In this document: piece after piece, positions 26,874 through 36,287 of the stretch | Numbering within the stretch: the first letter of the stretch is position 1 | Layout of the letters: each line of letters begins with the position of its first letter | DNA from: Methanobacterium sp. | GTDB taxonomy: Archaea; Methanobacteriota; Methanobacteria; Methanobacteriales; Methanobacteriaceae | DNA length: 36,590 nt | Assembly (NCBI GenBank): GCA_003158115.1 | Contig: PMGM01000031.1 | Coordinates: 1-36,590, forward strand | Direction: 5' to 3' | The notes under the pieces: model-generated | The model's database searches: none | Told to the model about the DNA's origin: nothing | What the model saw: only the letters and a program-made list of their open reading frames with translations | Translations under genes and position numbers: made by a program

Positions 26874-29606
26874 ATGATAGTTAATACTTTTGAACAATAC
26901 GGATATGGTAAGAAAATGAAGAATCCTAAAATCCTGCTTATAACAGACGATGCCATGGAGGCTACTAAAATTATTAGATGGCTAGATTTATGGAATTATG
27001 CTGTTAAAATTATGGGTTTCGAAAATAAATTGTTATCACCAGAAAATTTATTAAAATATAATCTGATTTTAGTTGAATTGCCACATAAAGATAATTATGA
27101 GGCTATAAAAGTTTTTGATAATTTTAGAAATTTTATAGATGTACCTGTCATATGTTTTGCATCCCGTGGGGATGATTACAAAATTGATTTTCATAAAAAC
27201 TTTTTCTATATTGGAAAACCTATAGATCCAAAGGAACTTAAACTTACCATTGAAATGGCTATGTACCGACACCAAATGGAAATGGCATTATATGAAAGTG
27301 AGCGAAAATACAAGTTACTCATAGAAAATGCTGATGATCCTATAGCAATTGTTAAAAATGATGGAACATTTCTTTTGGTTAATAAGAGTGGAGCTAAATA
27401 TTTTGGAGGTATTCCAGGAGATTTTAATGGTAAAAAGATGTGGGATGTGTTTCCAGCTGAACAAGCAGATTCCCAGATGAGATCAATCAAAAAAGTGATT
27501 GAAACTGGCATAGGATTAGTAATAGAAGAAAAAACAATTATTAATCAAAAAGAAAGATGGTTTAATACAAAATTACAACCAATAATAGATTCTAATGGGT
27601 CCATATCCAGTGTTCAACTTATTGCAAGGGATATAACAAAGAATAAAAATATTGAATTTGATCTTATAGGCAGGGAAAGTTTCTTTTCAAGAATCCTTAA
27701 TGACTTACATTCATTTGTAGCTGTTTTAAAACCCACAGGTGAAATAATATTCATAAATAATACACCATTAGAACTGATAGGAAAAAAATTAGAGGATGTT
27801 GAGGGTAGAATATTTTATGAAACTCAATGGTGGGATTATTCTGAAGGGGTTAAATCCTCTTTAAAGGAAGATATTGAGGTTTGTGCAACAGGTAAATCAT
27901 TGTCACATGAAATTCAGATAAACTCATCGAATGGTTTAATATGGATAGATTTCAGTATGCATCCTGTTTATGATTCCAATGGCAATGTTAAGTATTTGGT
28001 TCCTGAAGGCAGGGATATTAGCAACATTAAAAATACAAAAAAAGCTTTACATGAGGAAAAGAACAGATTTATGAGTCTTAGCGAAAATGCACCCTTTGGA
28101 ATGGTGTTAATTTCTAAAAATGGGGATTATAAATATATAAATCCTAAGTTCATAGAACTCTTTGGTTACCATTTAGAAGAAATTCCAAATGGTAGAGAAT
28201 GGTTTAAACGAGTATTTAAAGACTCTAAAAAAAGATATGAAGCCATTTTAACATGGAAAAATGATTTTAAAAATGCAGTGCCTGGTGAAAAGAAGCCTAG
28301 AACCTATGAGGTCACAACCCGAAATGGGGAGAAAAAAATAATCGATTTTTTACCGGTACTACTTGAAAATAAAGAATATTTAATGACAGTAAATGATGTA
28401 ACCGAAAGAAAAATGGCAGAAAATGCTTTGCAGCAGAGTGAAGAAAGATTTAGAACAGTAGCAAGTTCGGCTGTTGATGCTATTATAATCACAGACCTGG
28501 ACGGTAGTATAGTATTTTGTAATGATAGTCTCCAGAGAATATTTGGATACAATGAAAACGATATATTTGGAGAATCTGTAAATATGCTTATGCCGGGCCG
28601 TTACAAGGATGAATTCAAGAGAAATCAGGTACAATTCAAATTAACTGGTAGACATATGCTTTCGGGTAAATTATTCGAATCATATGGTCGTCGTAAAGAT
28701 GGAAGTGAATTTCCAATCGAAATATCTATAACTGCATGGGAAGTGGGAGGAGACAGGTTTACAACATCCATAATACGAGATATAACCGAACGTAAACTTG
28801 TTGAATATGAACTTAAAAGCAGTGAAGAGAAATTTAGGCAGATGACAGAAAATATTCAGGAAGTATTTTGGATTATAGATCCTAAGATGAGCCAGTTACT
28901 CTACATAAGCCCGGCATACCAGAATGTATGGGGATATAGCAGGGAAAGCCTGTTTGACAATCCAAGATCATGGATTGAATCGATCCATCCCGAAGATCGA
29001 AAACAGGTTATTGATACCATTTTCAGAAAACCTCATGAAATCCAGTCCAGTGGAAGTGGAATTGAATACAGGATAAAAAGACCAGATGGGAGTATAAGAT
29101 GGATTTGGGGCAAAGCAATCCCACTTAAAAATGAAAAAAATAGAATACAACGTATTGCAGGTATAGCTGTGGACATAACCCGACGTAAAAAGGCTGAAGA
29201 TGATTATAAGAATCTTTTTGAAAATGTGAGTGTGGGTGTTTACAGAAGCAAATTAGGTCACCAAAGTAAATTTGTAAATGCAAATCCTGCACTTCTAGAG
29301 ATGTTCGGATATAAAAAGAGTGAAATACTTGCAATTAAAGCTTCATATCTATACCAAGATAGGGAAGACAAGATAAGATTTGATCATGATGTAATTAAAT
29401 ATGGACGTGTAGAAAACCAGGAAGTTAAGTTCAGGAAAAAGGATGGAACACCATTTACAGCCTCGGTATCAGCTTTTGTTGTCAAAGATGATTCAGGAGA
29501 TATTAAATATTATGATGGGGTTATCCAGGATATAACCAAGTTTAAGGAGTTGGAAAAAAGTATTAAAATCATAGATCCTGTTGCAATATTTGATAGAATC
29601 CAGTAA
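26874..29606 (+). CDS. Kinase-less sensor: degenerate receiver plus six PAS domains
   Basis: A 910-residue soluble protein. Residues 18-135 have the receiver fold, with D25/D26 and K115 (IGKPIDP) kept, but the phospho-acceptor aspartate is replaced by E68 (LILVELP), so it cannot be phosphorylated normally and may be locked in an active-like state. Six PAS domains of about 120 residues follow, starting near 143, 268, 395, 515, 645 and 770, most ending in DIT or DIS plus a charged helix. The protein stops right after the last PAS domain without HisKA or ATPase. It may act as a sensory adaptor for a separate kinase. A second ATG at 26916 would also keep the receiver. A cassette with a response regulator starts 263 bases downstream. 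Confidence 0.88.
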   Translation: MIVNTFEQYGYGKKMKNPKILLITDDAMEATKIIRWLDLWNYAVKIMGFENKLLSPENLLKYNLILVELPHKDNYEAIKVFDNFRNFIDVPVICFASRGDDYKIDFHKNFFYIGKPIDPKELKLTIEMAMYRHQMEMALYESERKYKLLIENADDPIAIVKNDGTFLLVNKSGAKYFGGIPGDFNGKKMWDVFPAEQADSQMRSIKKVIETGIGLVIEEKTIINQKERWFNTKLQPIIDSNGSISSVQLIARDITKNKNIEFDLIGRESFFSRILNDLHSFVAVLKPTGEIIFINNTPLELIGKKLEDVEGRIFYETQWWDYSEGVKSSLKEDIEVCATGKSLSHEIQINSSNGLIWIDFSMHPVYDSNGNVKYLVPEGRDISNIKNTKKALHEEKNRFMSLSENAPFGMVLISKNGDYKYINPKFIELFGYHLEEIPNGREWFKRVFKDSKKRYEAILTWKNDFKNAVPGEKKPRTYEVTTRNGEKKIIDFLPVLLENKEYLMTVNDVTERKMAENALQQSEERFRTVASSAVDAIIITDLDGSIVFCNDSLQRIFGYNENDIFGESVNMLMPGRYKDEFKRNQVQFKLTGRHMLSGKLFESYGRRKDGSEFPIEISITAWEVGGDRFTTSIIRDITERKLVEYELKSSEEKFRQMTENIQEVFWIIDPKMSQLLYISPAYQNVWGYSRESLFDNPRSWIESIHPEDRKQVIDTIFRKPHEIQSSGSGIEYRIKRPDGSIRWIWGKAIPLKNEKNRIQRIAGIAVDITRRKKAEDDYKNLFENVSVGVYRSKLGHQSKFVNANPALLEMFGYKKSEILAIKASYLYQDREDKIRFDHDVIKYGRVENQEVKFRKKDGTPFTASVSAFVVKDDSGDIKYYDGVIQDITKFKELEKSIKIIDPVAIFDRIQ

Positions 29607-29869
29607 AGTACAGTTTATAATATAAATATTTTAATTTAATTCCACCTAAGAAAACTATTCATAATATATTTTTTTTATTCAAACATCTCGATTGAATATT
29701 AGCAATTAATATAAAATTTTAGATATTAATTTAACATGAAATTATTTTATATTTGATGTTCAGAATATAATTTTTCCATTTCAATTTAACATTTTTACAT
29801 TAACATTATAAGCAACTAATTCCATAATCTATTTATATTTAAATAAAACGAATTAAAAAGAGGTATTTT

Positions 29870-30055
29870 ATGGGCTGCGTTACAATCTGTATATCTGACG
29901 AACTTGAAATTGCTTTTAGAAGACTTGTAAGACTTAAATATGGGGAAAAACAGGGTAAAATATCCAGAGGGGCCACTGAAGCTATATTTGATTGGTGCCA
30001 ACGTGAGAGAATCAAATTACTGGACGAAGATCAATTATTTGATGATGAAAGGTGA
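29870..30055 (+). CDS. Ribbon-helix-helix-like small protein
   Basis: A 61-residue protein. The opening beta strand (VTICISDELEIAF) followed by helices RLVRLKYG and ISRGATEAIFDWCQRE matches the shape of ribbon-helix-helix DNA-binding proteins, as in antitoxins and CopG/NikR-like regulators. GAGGT lies five bases before the ATG. Its TGA stop is part of the GGTGAT ribosome binding site of the next gene, so the two are tightly coupled. No toxin gene is adjacent, so an antitoxin role is not supported. Confidence 0.7.
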   Translation: MGCVTICISDELEIAFRRLVRLKYGEKQGKISRGATEAIFDWCQRERIKLLDEDQLFDDER

Positions 30056-30059
30056 TAAG

Positions 30060-30386
30060 ATGGTAAAAGATTACTCTAACAATCAAAATAATAATGACAT
30101 TGATCTTGAAGGAATATCACAAGAAGTGGATAAATTCTTAGAAGAAAAGGAAAAACACATAAGAGAAACAATCATAGGCTCCAGAACAATTGAAGAATTG
30201 GAAGATTTTACACTGGATGTCGGAATTAAAAAAACATACCTTTGCACCAGAAACACTAAACAATCATTTCCTGTACTTGCAAAGGTTGTTGAGCTCTTTA
30301 TAAAGGTATACGGGGCAACTGTTACCATGTATCCTAAAGGAGATAAAGTTTGCCTGGAACTTGTAACTCCAAAACGTGAATTATAA
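30060..30386 (+). CDS. 108-aa protein homologous to the output domain of the neighbouring response regulator
   Basis: The N-terminal 20 residues are Asn/Asp-rich; the rest is one domain of about 85 residues. It aligns over its whole length with residues 140-225 of the response regulator encoded 20 bases downstream: ETIIGSRTIEELEDFTLDVG with KALLGSYLDEVDTSIDIG, LFIKVYGATVTMYPKGDKVC with FIDKYGGEASIYPKGDEIC, ending LEL..P in both. The ATG at 30060 follows GGTGAT. The pair probably arose by duplication. It could compete for or form mixed complexes with the regulator output. I do not recognise the domain from a named family; helical N-terminal part, beta-rich end. Confidence 0.75.
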   Translation: MVKDYSNNQNNNDIDLEGISQEVDKFLEEKEKHIRETIIGSRTIEELEDFTLDVGIKKTYLCTRNTKQSFPVLAKVVELFIKVYGATVTMYPKGDKVCLELVTPKREL

Positions 30387-30406
30387 CAGATCATGCTGGT
30401 GTTAAA

Positions 30407-31090
30407 ATGGAAAAAATCAAGATCCTAATAGTTGAGGACGAGAGTATCCTTGCACTGGGACTTAAAAAGAAATTAGAAAATTTAGAGTACAGTGTTACAG
30501 ATATAGCTGCATCTGGAATTGAAACATTCAATAAAGTTAGTGCTAATAAACCTGATCTTATATTGATGGATATAGTGATTAAGGGAGATATTGATGGAAT
30601 AGAAACTGCTGCTGAATTAAATAAAACAGAATCAATTCCTGTGATATATCTTACAGCCTATGCAGATGATGAAATTCTTAAACGAGCAGCAACCACAGAA
30701 CCCTATGGATACATACTCAAACCCTACAAGGAAAAAGAACTGAAAGCCAATATTGAAATGGCAATCTATAGGAAAAAATCTGAAAAAGATGAAATGCTGG
30801 ACTATGAAGATGTATACAGGGATGTTACAAGTTTCATAGGTGAAAACGAGGATGTCTTTAAGAAAGCATTGTTAGGATCTTACCTAGATGAAGTTGATAC
30901 GTCAATCGATATAGGATCAAGTAAGATGTACATATCAGCTTCACGTCGACAGAAGTCATCGGATGATGAGGATGTTTCTGAAATACTCAGTAAAATTGCA
31001 CTTAAATTTATAGATAAGTATGGGGGAGAAGCTTCTATATATCCTAAAGGCGATGAAATATGCCTTGAACTTGATAAACCTGATTTTTAA
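30407..31090 (+). CDS. Response regulator with an unrecognised YPKGD output domain
   Basis: A 227-residue protein. The receiver at 1-123 has E10/D11, phospho-acceptor D55 (LILMDI), T83 (YLTAY) and K105 (ILKPY). After a short linker, residues 140-225 form the domain shared with the preceding 108-aa protein, ending in EASIYPKGDEICLELDKP. It is not a winged-helix, LuxR, LytTR or HalX-type output that I can identify. The receiver is closely similar to that of the REC-kinase at 3.7 kb (shared MDGIEAA-like and YLTAY blocks), so local paralogue expansion is likely. A 9-bp hairpin 20 bases after the stop probably ends the transcript. Confidence 0.85.
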   Translation: MEKIKILIVEDESILALGLKKKLENLEYSVTDIAASGIETFNKVSANKPDLILMDIVIKGDIDGIETAAELNKTESIPVIYLTAYADDEILKRAATTEPYGYILKPYKEKELKANIEMAIYRKKSEKDEMLDYEDVYRDVTSFIGENEDVFKKALLGSYLDEVDTSIDIGSSKMYISASRRQKSSDDEDVSEILSKIALKFIDKYGGEASIYPKGDEICLELDKPDF

Positions 31091-31110
31091 ATATCTATTA
31101 ATCAACAATG

Positions 31111-31138
31111 TTTCAGGGATTCTACAACTTCCCTGAAA
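31111..31138 (+). terminator. Hairpin at the end of the response-regulator operon
   Basis: TTTCAGGGA (31111-31119) pairs exactly with TCCCTGAAA (31130-31138) around a 10-base loop, with a further G-U pair possible outside. It lies 20 bases after the stop codon. Archaeal termination relies mainly on T-runs, which are weak here, so this may be a transcript-stabilising end structure instead of a terminator. Confidence 0.45.
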
Positions 31139-31228
31139 TTTAATTAAACCCCGATTATAAATCCATAATCATAAAAACTACTTTTTTTTATTTTTCATAT
31201 AAAATAATATTTACTATTTTTAGTGGTA

Positions 31229-32198
31229 CTACTCCAATTCTGTTTCAATTAGTATATCTGTTGCAATCAAGTTAACTCTATTTAGATCATCATCATTATT
31301 ATTATTGAGTTTACTCTTATGCATTCCATATAAAAGTATACTGACACCCCAATTATTAGGCTAATAACAAATCTCTGAAGAGTTGTAGATGATAGTTGTG
31401 TTATTAAAAATAAACAGGAAATTATTGAAAGAATTGGAACGATGGGTACCAATGGACATTTAAATCATCGCTTGATATCTGGTTGTGTCCTTCTAAATAC
31501 AATAAAAGAAATTACAAGGAAAATAAATGCAGATAATGTTCCGAAATTCACAAGTTCTATTATAAGTGCAAGGGGAATGAAAGCAGCTATAAATGCTGCA
31601 ACAGTACCTACAAGAATTATACTTGTTATCGGAGATTTATAAGTTGAATGAACCCTTGAAAATATTCCATGGCAGGAGCCCGTCACGGCTCATGGCAAAG
31701 AAGATCCTGGTTTGTCCAAAGAGACTAGTTAAAAGTACGGATGTTATTCCACACAACGCACCAATAGACACTATTGAAGCATTCCAATTGGAACCAACAT
31801 ATTGTAGTGTAATGCAACTGGCGAAGCATTGTTCAATAGGTTAAATGGTACCATTCCGGTCATGATGGCTGTAACTGCGATGTAAAGGATTGAACTTATT
31901 ATTAGTGATCCTATAATTCCTATAGGGATAGTTCTTCCAGGGTCTTTAGTTTCTTCAGCTGCTGATGCAACCGCATCAAACCCTAAATAAGCGAAGAAGA
32001 CAATGGCTGCTCCTGTGAATATACCACTTATACCGTATGGTATGAATGGATGGTAATTTGCAGGATTTATATAGTTTATTCCTATGGTTATAAAAGTAAT
32101 ATAACTGCAATTTTAATAAAAACTATTATTGCATTGACACGGGCACTTTCCTGTGCACCTCTTATGGTACAAATCGCAAAATAAAGTAAAAATAAAGG
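31229..32198 (-). pseudogene. Amino-acid permease (APC superfamily), truncated and frameshifted
   Basis: Minus-strand pieces in several frames join into an APC-type permease: RGAQESARVNAIIVFIKIAV, then GIFTGAAIVFFAYLGFDAVA and SAAEETKDPGRTIPIGIIGS, then TRIFFAMSRDGLLPW, then TYKSPITSIILVGTVAAF and RRTQPDIKR. A last part runs FKCPLVPIVPILSIISCLFL to ETELE before a stop at 31229-31231. The first third of the protein is missing, since a stop closes the frame at 32199-32201. Several single-base shifts break the rest. The family imports cationic or neutral amino acids; this copy is dead. Confidence 0.82.
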
Positions 32199-32312
32199 TC
32201 ATAACTTATAATAGGGTTACATTTATTGGTTGTATTAATCTATATATAAAAGGAATTTAAAAAAAAATAATAAGTTAATTCATTAGGGTCATTATCATTA
32301 CATAATTTTTAT

Positions 32313-34379
32313 TCACATTCTCTCCCTGTACTCAAGTTCTGTAAAAGTGATAGTGACAAGTGTGCCATCATTAACTTCTACATCTAATTTACCTTCTAAC
32401 TGATTAACCAGAGAATTTATTAGGAGAATTCCAAGACTATTGGTTTCAATAAATTTAAAACCTTCTGGTAAACCAATTCCATTATCTTTAACAGTTAATG
32501 TGTATGTTTCATCATTTTTTTCGAGAATTATTTTAATCTCACCCTTATCATATCCATTAAATGCATGTTTTAATGAATTTGATATTAATTCATTGATAAT
32601 AAGTCCCAATGGTATTGCTGTTTCAATTCCAAGATTATAATTTCCTAATTCGAGTGTTGTTTTGATTTTGTTGGTGCTAACACCGTATGAGTTTATTATA
32701 TCTTCAATAAGTATTTCTACATAATCTCTGAAATTTATGTTGGAGATATTGGTTGACTGGTAAAGACTTTCATGTATCAAAGCTATTGTATGTATCCTGT
32801 TTTCGCTTTCCTTATATTTTGCAATGATCTTTTTATCATCAATTTCAGATGCCTGTAGTGTAAGTAGTGATGAGATCAACTGAAGACTATTTTTTACCCT
32901 GTGGTGTATTTCACGAAGTAAAAGTTCCTTCTCTTTTAATGAGGTTGTAAGCAGGCCTTCAGCTCTTTTACGATCCGTTATGTCTATGAGTGAAATCAAG
33001 CTTTTCGTTGTTCCGGGTATGATATCGAATGTTGCAAAGAAATCTTTAGTTTCTCCCTGGATATTGGCTTGTGTTTCATATGTTTTAGGAATAATGGTCA
33101 ATGAATCATCCTTTGTATGTGTTTTATGGAAATTTTCTATCTTCTTCTGTTCTGCAGGAACTAACATGTTTATCCAGTTCTGTTTTCCCTCAATATCTTT
33201 CTTATTTTGTTTTAAAATATTTTCAAATGTTTTATTTACAAGTGTTATGGTCATGTCTTCATCTGCAATTAACATGGCGGTGCCAGTATTTTCAAAGATG
33301 CTTCTATAATTTTTTTCACTATCTTCAAGATTTCGCTCTGATTTTTGTAGGGCTTGGATAGTATTATTTATTGATGATGCTAAATCTGAAAGTTCATCGT
33401 TACCCTTAACAGTTATACGGCGTTTTAAATCACCTTTTTTACCTATATCTCCAATTTCTCCCATTATCTTATCTAATCTGTTTAGAACATTTTTATCTAT
33501 GGAGTAAATTATCAGCCCAACAAAGAACATACCCAAAAACACTATTGTGATGATAAAGTAGAGAACGGTGTTAATATAAGTGTTATAAAGAGTTCTTGGC
33601 ATTTGGGATTTTAAAATTATGGCCGGATTACCGTATATATCATTAATAAGTGTGTATGCTGCAATTGAATTAGGTCCAAGTCTAAGAATATTTGAGGGAT
33701 TGGTTTGGGATAGGGTTGGTAAAATTTTATTAACATCAGCTGGTTGATTGGTACTGTTGTAACTTGAAACATTTAATGTTCCGTTTGGAATGTTAATCAA
33801 AGATGCTAAATAATCATTATTAATATAACGGCCCATTATTAAGGTTCCTTCTATTGGTCCCTGTCCATGTCCTGTAACTATTGGTTGGGTAGTAATTATC
33901 ATAGGACCTTCAGGCAAGTTTAAAACACCACTCAATCCGGTATTATTATCATGGACTAATAATGGACTGTCTTTTGTAAAGCTTGTAAGGTTCTGAGGAA
34001 GGCTTTTATATTGTTTTGTTTTTAGATCGTAAGCCTTTCCATAAATGACTTTGCCATTGTTGTTAACAAAAATAATTAAGTTAACACCGAGTCTGCTAAA
34101 TGTATTGGGCGGAAGGTCCTTGGTAATGAAGTTGGGATTGTTTCCGGATACAAATGTATATGCATCATCCCACTGTGCCCAATCTTGAGTTGTTCGATTC
34201 ATTGCAGATAGAGAGTTGTTAAAATCACTCATCTCATCATTAAGAACATGATAACTGTATTTAGTCTCAATACCACTGTATGTACCCTGAAATACTAGAT
34301 ACGAAATTGATAGGAGAACAACTACCAATGTGATAAGGATTAAACTGCTAAATAGCAGTGTTTTACTACGCAGTTTCAT
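32313..34379 (-). CDS. Membrane histidine kinase: CHASE4-HAMP-PAS-HisKA_2-HATPase_c
   Basis: A 688-residue membrane sensor. TM1 spans about 8-30. An extracytoplasmic CHASE4-type domain spans 35-265, with the family block W67-AQW-D71-D72. TM2 is about 270-293. HAMP follows at 294-345, a PAS domain at 352-470 ending DITDRK, HisKA_2 with H493 (REIHHRVKN), the N-box around N600, and DNGIGL at 631-636. It ends in ELEYRERM like the other kinases here. GAGG lies eight bases before the ATG. No response regulator is adjacent on this strand. It is the only membrane-bound kinase in the window and would sense an extracellular signal. Confidence 0.92.
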   Translation of the reverse strand: MKLRSKTLLFSSLILITLVVVLLSISYLVFQGTYSGIETKYSYHVLNDEMSDFNNSLSAMNRTTQDWAQWDDAYTFVSGNNPNFITKDLPPNTFSRLGVNLIIFVNNNGKVIYGKAYDLKTKQYKSLPQNLTSFTKDSPLLVHDNNTGLSGVLNLPEGPMIITTQPIVTGHGQGPIEGTLIMGRYINNDYLASLINIPNGTLNVSSYNSTNQPADVNKILPTLSQTNPSNILRLGPNSIAAYTLINDIYGNPAIILKSQMPRTLYNTYINTVLYFIITIVFLGMFFVGLIIYSIDKNVLNRLDKIMGEIGDIGKKGDLKRRITVKGNDELSDLASSINNTIQALQKSERNLEDSEKNYRSIFENTGTAMLIADEDMTITLVNKTFENILKQNKKDIEGKQNWINMLVPAEQKKIENFHKTHTKDDSLTIIPKTYETQANIQGETKDFFATFDIIPGTTKSLISLIDITDRKRAEGLLTTSLKEKELLLREIHHRVKNSLQLISSLLTLQASEIDDKKIIAKYKESENRIHTIALIHESLYQSTNISNINFRDYVEILIEDIINSYGVSTNKIKTTLELGNYNLGIETAIPLGLIINELISNSLKHAFNGYDKGEIKIILEKNDETYTLTVKDNGIGLPEGFKFIETNSLGILLINSLVNQLEGKLDVEVNDGTLVTITFTELEYRERM

Positions 34380-34591
34380 TTTTTTTCCTCATCAACAATC
34401 CTGATCATCTCGTAATTTTCTAAAAATAATTAAAAATTGTATATCATAGTTTCCTAAAATATTTCAAGTTTTTATAATTATATTTTATTGAAGGTATCTT
34501 GTTCAATGTCTATATTAACAACTTATAGTATAATGTGAATGTTTCACTTCTATAATTAATTTTAAATATCTACAAAAAAGATATAGCATTC

Positions 34592-35668
34592 ATGGATTTA
34601 AAAGATGATCCATTAATCAAAGAATATATTCAAAATCATAATATTAAACCAAATATTACATAAGATTTACACGTGGGATAACATTATATAGAATTTCTTA
34701 ATAAAACACCTGAAGAATGGGTATAGGAAGCTGAAGAAGAAGCACGTATCGGTATGAGTACGTAGGAAAATCAAGAAATATTTATTAGATTTTAAAGATT
34801 ATTTGGATTCTCAAAATTTCAGTTTACTAAGTGTAAAAACCCACATGGGATCTGTACGTTCAATGTATCATGAACAAGATATAGATGTTCCCAGAGTAAT
34901 ATTGAAAAAAGATACACGCCAAGAACTTCGAGATGCAATTCCAACAAAAGAAGATATAAGATTTGCATTAACATTAGCAAACCCAAAGTACAAAGCAATA
35001 ATATACCTTATGACTTCATCTGGAATGGGAATGAATGAAGTCATATCATTATCTGTAGGGACTAGTTAAATCCTTACAAGATGATATTAAGATGTCCAAA
35101 GTGATTATGTTTAATAGGGAACTTATTGAAATAGTAGAAGAAAAAAGATTAAAAAATCAATTGATGATTCCAACATGGCATATAACACGAATAAAAACAG
35201 AAATGTCATATGTTACATTTAGTAGTCCTGAATCATTAACTGCAATTCTTGATTATTTGAAAACTGATCATCCAAAATCTCTTAAAGATCCACTTTTTAG
35301 AACGGGTATAAATCCAACACGCCCTCAAACATTTTGTTTCTATTTCCAAAGATTAAATAATAAATGTAATTTTGGTAAACCTGACCTTCAGCCATTCTTC
35401 AGATCCTATGCAATGAGAAATATTTTGCAACCACCATTTCAGAACATATTTCTAAACTTAAAGAAGCATATATCAAAGCAATACCCTTTATTTCAATTGA
35501 AGATACTGAAGTTAAAATCCTTGAATATGAAAATAAGAAATTATAAATGAATTGCAGGTTGAAAATCTTGAAAAAGATAAACTGATGAAAGCACAGGAAA
35601 TACGTTTAAAACGTATTGAAAAATATATGGAAGAAAAAGAAAGGATAGATAATGTGAAAAAGCCATGA
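34592..35668 (+). pseudogene. Tyrosine recombinase (archaeal virus/plasmid-type integrase), degraded
   Basis: Pieces in several frames assemble into an integrase of about 355 residues. The N-terminal SAM-like core-binding part is MDLKDDPLIKEYIQNHNIKP, then LYIEFLNKTPEEW, then KKYLLDFKDYLDSQNFSL. The catalytic part is LANPKYKAIIYLMTSSGMGM, then YVTFSSPESLTAILDYL, then FFRSYAMRNI and FATTISEHISKLKEAYIKAI. A coiled-coil tail ends at 35668. Stop codons interrupt it, including a TAA at 34661, along with several frameshifts. The first catalytic arginine (SGMGR in relatives) reads M, and the histidine of HxxR reads Y, so it is inactive beyond the frame breaks. It marks a former integrated element. 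No attachment site or tRNA was found. Confidence 0.82.
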
Positions 35669-35681
35669 GAAGAATAAATTA

Positions 35682-36020
35682 TTAAAATTTATTTTGTAAT
35701 ATTATATTTTGTGAATCGTAAAAATCTCTAAATATGTTTATTTGATCCATAACTATCTCTGTATATTCACTTAGATCATCAGTCATAATGTGTTCTGGAA
35801 TTGTAAGTGTGAGTTTTATGATCAATTTTTCTGTATAGTATTGATGTTCTAATCTTAATTTCATAGAATAATCCTTAGGAATATACTTTCTATAATTTTC
35901 AAGTCTATCCTTAAGAAACTGATTTTGTTCAGTGGTAACTTTGGTATCCTCAAATTTAAAGGATATATTTGTAATATTTTGTTCGGTTTTACTTATTTTT
36001 AGATCTTTTAACTTTATCAA
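35682..36020 (-). CDS. Uncharacterised 112-aa soluble protein
   Basis: A charged protein with alternating strands and helices and no membrane segment, cysteine cluster or known motif. It opens MIKLKDLKISKTEQNITNIS and contains TEKLIIKLTLTIPEHI. The start is a TTG at 36018-36020 with GGAGTGA just upstream, a good ribosome binding site that supports it as a real gene. It lies between the dead integrase and a broken receiver, so it may be cargo of the former element. Function unknown. Confidence 0.6.
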   Translation of the reverse strand: MIKLKDLKISKTEQNITNISFKFEDTKVTTEQNQFLKDRLENYRKYIPKDYSMKLRLEHQYYTEKLIIKLTLTIPEHIMTDDLSEYTEIVMDQINIFRDFYDSQNIILQNKF

Positions 36021-36287
36021 TATTTCACTCCTTATTATATTAATTGAACTTTTAAACAGATATATTTAACGAAAATAGCCAATAATTTGATCTTTTACTA
36101 AAAATAAACTATTCGTAATGACAAAAACAAATACTGTATCGTCCACTTTTTAATTAAAAATCAAAAACGATTTACCGACAAATATTCGAAAAACTTTATT
36201 TAACGTTCCATAAATTTATGTTGGAATTATATAATCTTAATATAGGTACATAAGTATTTATGATGTAAAAAACTTCAGTATAGGGGT

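Noticed and set aside
29870..30386. The RHH-like and 108-aa proteins as a toxin-antitoxin pair
   Set aside because: The second protein shares its whole domain with a response-regulator output, which fits signalling better than a toxin; no RNase or kinase toxin motif is present.
31442..31844. Plus-strand open frames over the permease region
   Set aside because: They are antisense to the APC permease pieces on the minus strand, which explain the region with clear family motifs.
34661..34800. In-frame TAG codons in the integrase as possible pyrrolysine sites
   Set aside because: TAA stops and frameshifts occur in the same gene, catalytic residues are lost, and no pyl genes are seen; ordinary decay is the simpler reading.
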